In this document: in pieces, positions 5,109 to 5,540 of the stretch
How positions within the stretch are numbered: the first letter of the stretch is position 1
Layout: each line of letters starts with the position of its first letter
DNA from: Desulfoplanes sp.
GTDB taxonomy: Bacteria; Desulfobacterota; Desulfovibrionia; Desulfovibrionales; Desulfomicrobiaceae
Direction: 5' to 3'
Assembly (NCBI GenBank): GCA_028708105.1
Contig: JAQVZR010000148.1
Span: 1-5,540 of the forward strand
Length of the DNA stretch: 5,540 nt
Notes under the pieces: model-generated
What the model was told of the DNA's origin: nothing
What the model saw: the letters and a program-made list of their open reading frames with translations, nothing else
The model's database searches: none
Program-made: the position numbers and the translations under genes

Positions 5109-5133
5109 GCGGGCGGGACGCCCGCGCTCCCGG
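5109..5133 (-). repeat. REP-like repeat, outer pair, right copy
   Basis: The hairpin GCGGGCG-GGA-CGCCCGC is followed by GCTCCCGG. It is the inverted partner of 4706-4730 (one difference, in the loop). The outer pair encloses the inner pair over 428 bp. Confidence 0.8.
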
Positions 5134-5235
5134 AGATTGTCGTGGAATGAGTGCGATTATGGGGGGCGACGACGGGTAGAAAAATATTTTGTGAAAAAAC
5201 GAACTATATAATTGACGGACCCGAAAATGCGTCAT

Positions 5236-5250
5236 ATTGGTTGGACCAAT
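5236..5250. promoter_or_regulatory. GntR/FadR-type operator palindrome upstream of the transporter
   Basis: ATTGGTTGGACCAAT is a perfect 6-3-6 palindrome of the form TGGTNNNACCA, the known consensus core for FadR-subfamily GntR regulators such as PdhR and LldR. It lies 68 bases before the transporter ATG and just downstream of TTGACG (5212-5217) and a weak CATATT (5233-5238), a position suited to repression. Which regulator binds it is not visible in the window. Confidence 0.6.
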
Positions 5251-5306
5251 TAAGAGGAGATGTACAAGGGCTCAGCCAGCAATTTTCGGTTCACAATGCC
5301 CTGAAC

Positions 5307-5313
5307 GAGGAGG
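5307..5313 (+). promoter_or_regulatory. Ribosome-binding site of the transporter gene
   Basis: GAGGAGG, five bases before the ATG at 5319, is a near-ideal Shine-Dalgarno sequence. It selects this frame over the overlapping longer open frame at 5237-5503. Confidence 0.85.
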
Positions 5314-5318
5314 ACTCC

Positions 5319-5540
5319 ATGAAGGATATCTTGAAAAAGTACTGGTTTTTCATAGGCATCGCAGGGGTTGTTCTGGGGGCGTTTATGCTTCCCGGCCTGG
5401 GACGTTTTATCCGGGACTGGAAGATTCTCAAAATTGGTATTTTTCTGGCCTTTATGCTCACCGGCCTTCAGCTGGAGACCCGGAGCATCGGGGAACAGTT
5501 TAAAAATGTCCGGGTGCTGGTTGCCTCTTTAGGGTCTTCG
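5319..5540 (+). CDS. Bile acid:sodium symporter-like transporter, N-terminal part (runs off the right edge)
   Basis: The 74 visible codons begin MKDILKKYWFFIGIAGVVLG and stay open to the edge. Residues about 8-27 form a first membrane helix ending in LPGLGRFIRDW. Residues about 36-52 (ILKIGIFLAFMLTGLQLE) form a second, and a third starts near 65 (VRVLVASLGSS). From memory, the pattern of Phe/Gly-rich helix, PGLG-x-FI-x-D, (I/L)-x-IGIFLAF-x-(I/L)TGL-x-LET matches the SBF-like group of bile acid:sodium symporter family proteins, inner-membrane carriers for organic anions whose bacterial substrates are mostly unknown. An excellent ribosome-binding site supports the start. A GntR-type palindrome upstream suggests control by a carboxylate-sensing repressor. 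Completeness and substrate cannot be judged from the window. Confidence 0.75.
   Translation, partial: MKDILKKYWFFIGIAGVVLGAFMLPGLGRFIRDWKILKIGIFLAFMLTGLQLETRSIGEQFKNVRVLVASLGSS

Larger units (their letters stand above)
4508..5318. other. Long intergenic region, REP cluster plus regulatory ends
   Basis: These 811 bp hold no gene I can support. From left to right they contain the probable ligase promoter, a small hairpin, four REP-like repeats as two nested inverted pairs, then an AT-rich lead-in and palindrome before the transporter. Open frames at 4666-5211 (plus) and 4753-4974 (minus) are translations of the repeats, giving phrases such as GSAGVSPAFF and RSAFPG that recur in spurious REP-derived ORFs, and are not counted as genes. 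Confidence 0.75.

Noticed and set aside
4706..5133. Possible CRISPR array or retron RNA suggested by repeated hairpins
   Set aside because: There are only two copies of each repeat, inverted rather than direct, with unequal spacing, and no reverse transcriptase or Cas gene nearby.
4666..5211. 181-codon plus-strand open frame across the repeat cluster
   Set aside because: It is composed of translated REP repeats (GSAGVSPAFF, SAFPG, MRAGRPRSR), has no ribosome-binding site, and would pass through four hairpins.
5260..5304. 14-codon leader peptide (MYKGSASNFRFTMP) ahead of the transporter
   Set aside because: Its ribosome-binding sequence is practically touching the ATG, and there is no attenuator-like codon run or terminator after it.

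Overview
The window reads as a patchwork, partly decayed accessory region from a Gram-negative bacterium. A lipoprotein signal and a signal-peptide-bearing periplasmic DNA ligase imply an outer membrane. The style of the small membrane-protein remnant and of the transporter suggests a Desulfobacterota-like (delta-proteobacterial) host, but that is a loose inference made without a database search.

Layout. Positions 1-59 (minus) hold the first 20 codons of a transposase resembling the ISL3 family; its insertion-sequence end probably lies near 127. Positions 128-343 carry no gene I can support. Positions 344-1579 (minus) encode an AT-rich, probably imported lipoprotein: two tandem PEGA-like repeats followed by a trypsin-like serine protease domain with an intact catalytic triad. 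Positions 1646-1882 (minus) hold a small membrane-protein gene cut by an amber codon and apparently truncated beside the AT-rich block. Positions 1890-2130 hold nothing convincing. Positions 2134-3495 (plus) form a HipBA-type toxin-antitoxin locus. The promoter carries two matching 17-bp operator-like boxes, the HipB-like antitoxin is intact, and the HipA-like kinase is destroyed by an amber codon, a one-base frameshift and an internal out-of-frame deletion. A strong two-way terminator at 3579-3621 separates this locus from a convergent gene for a secreted, minimal ATP-dependent DNA ligase (LigE type, 3647-4498, minus).

The 4508-5318 gap contains two nested inverted pairs of REP-like hairpin repeats, which create a misleading 181-codon open frame. 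It ends in a regulatory stretch with a perfect 15-bp palindrome of the GntR/FadR type. That stretch precedes the start of a bile acid:sodium symporter-like membrane transporter, which runs off the right edge from 5319.

The genes do not form one pathway. The clearest functional units are the surviving antitoxin with its probable self-regulating operators, the periplasmic ligase, the surface or periplasmic protease, and the transporter with its probable GntR-family operator. I see no CRISPR array, tRNA, rRNA or clearly new multi-gene system.
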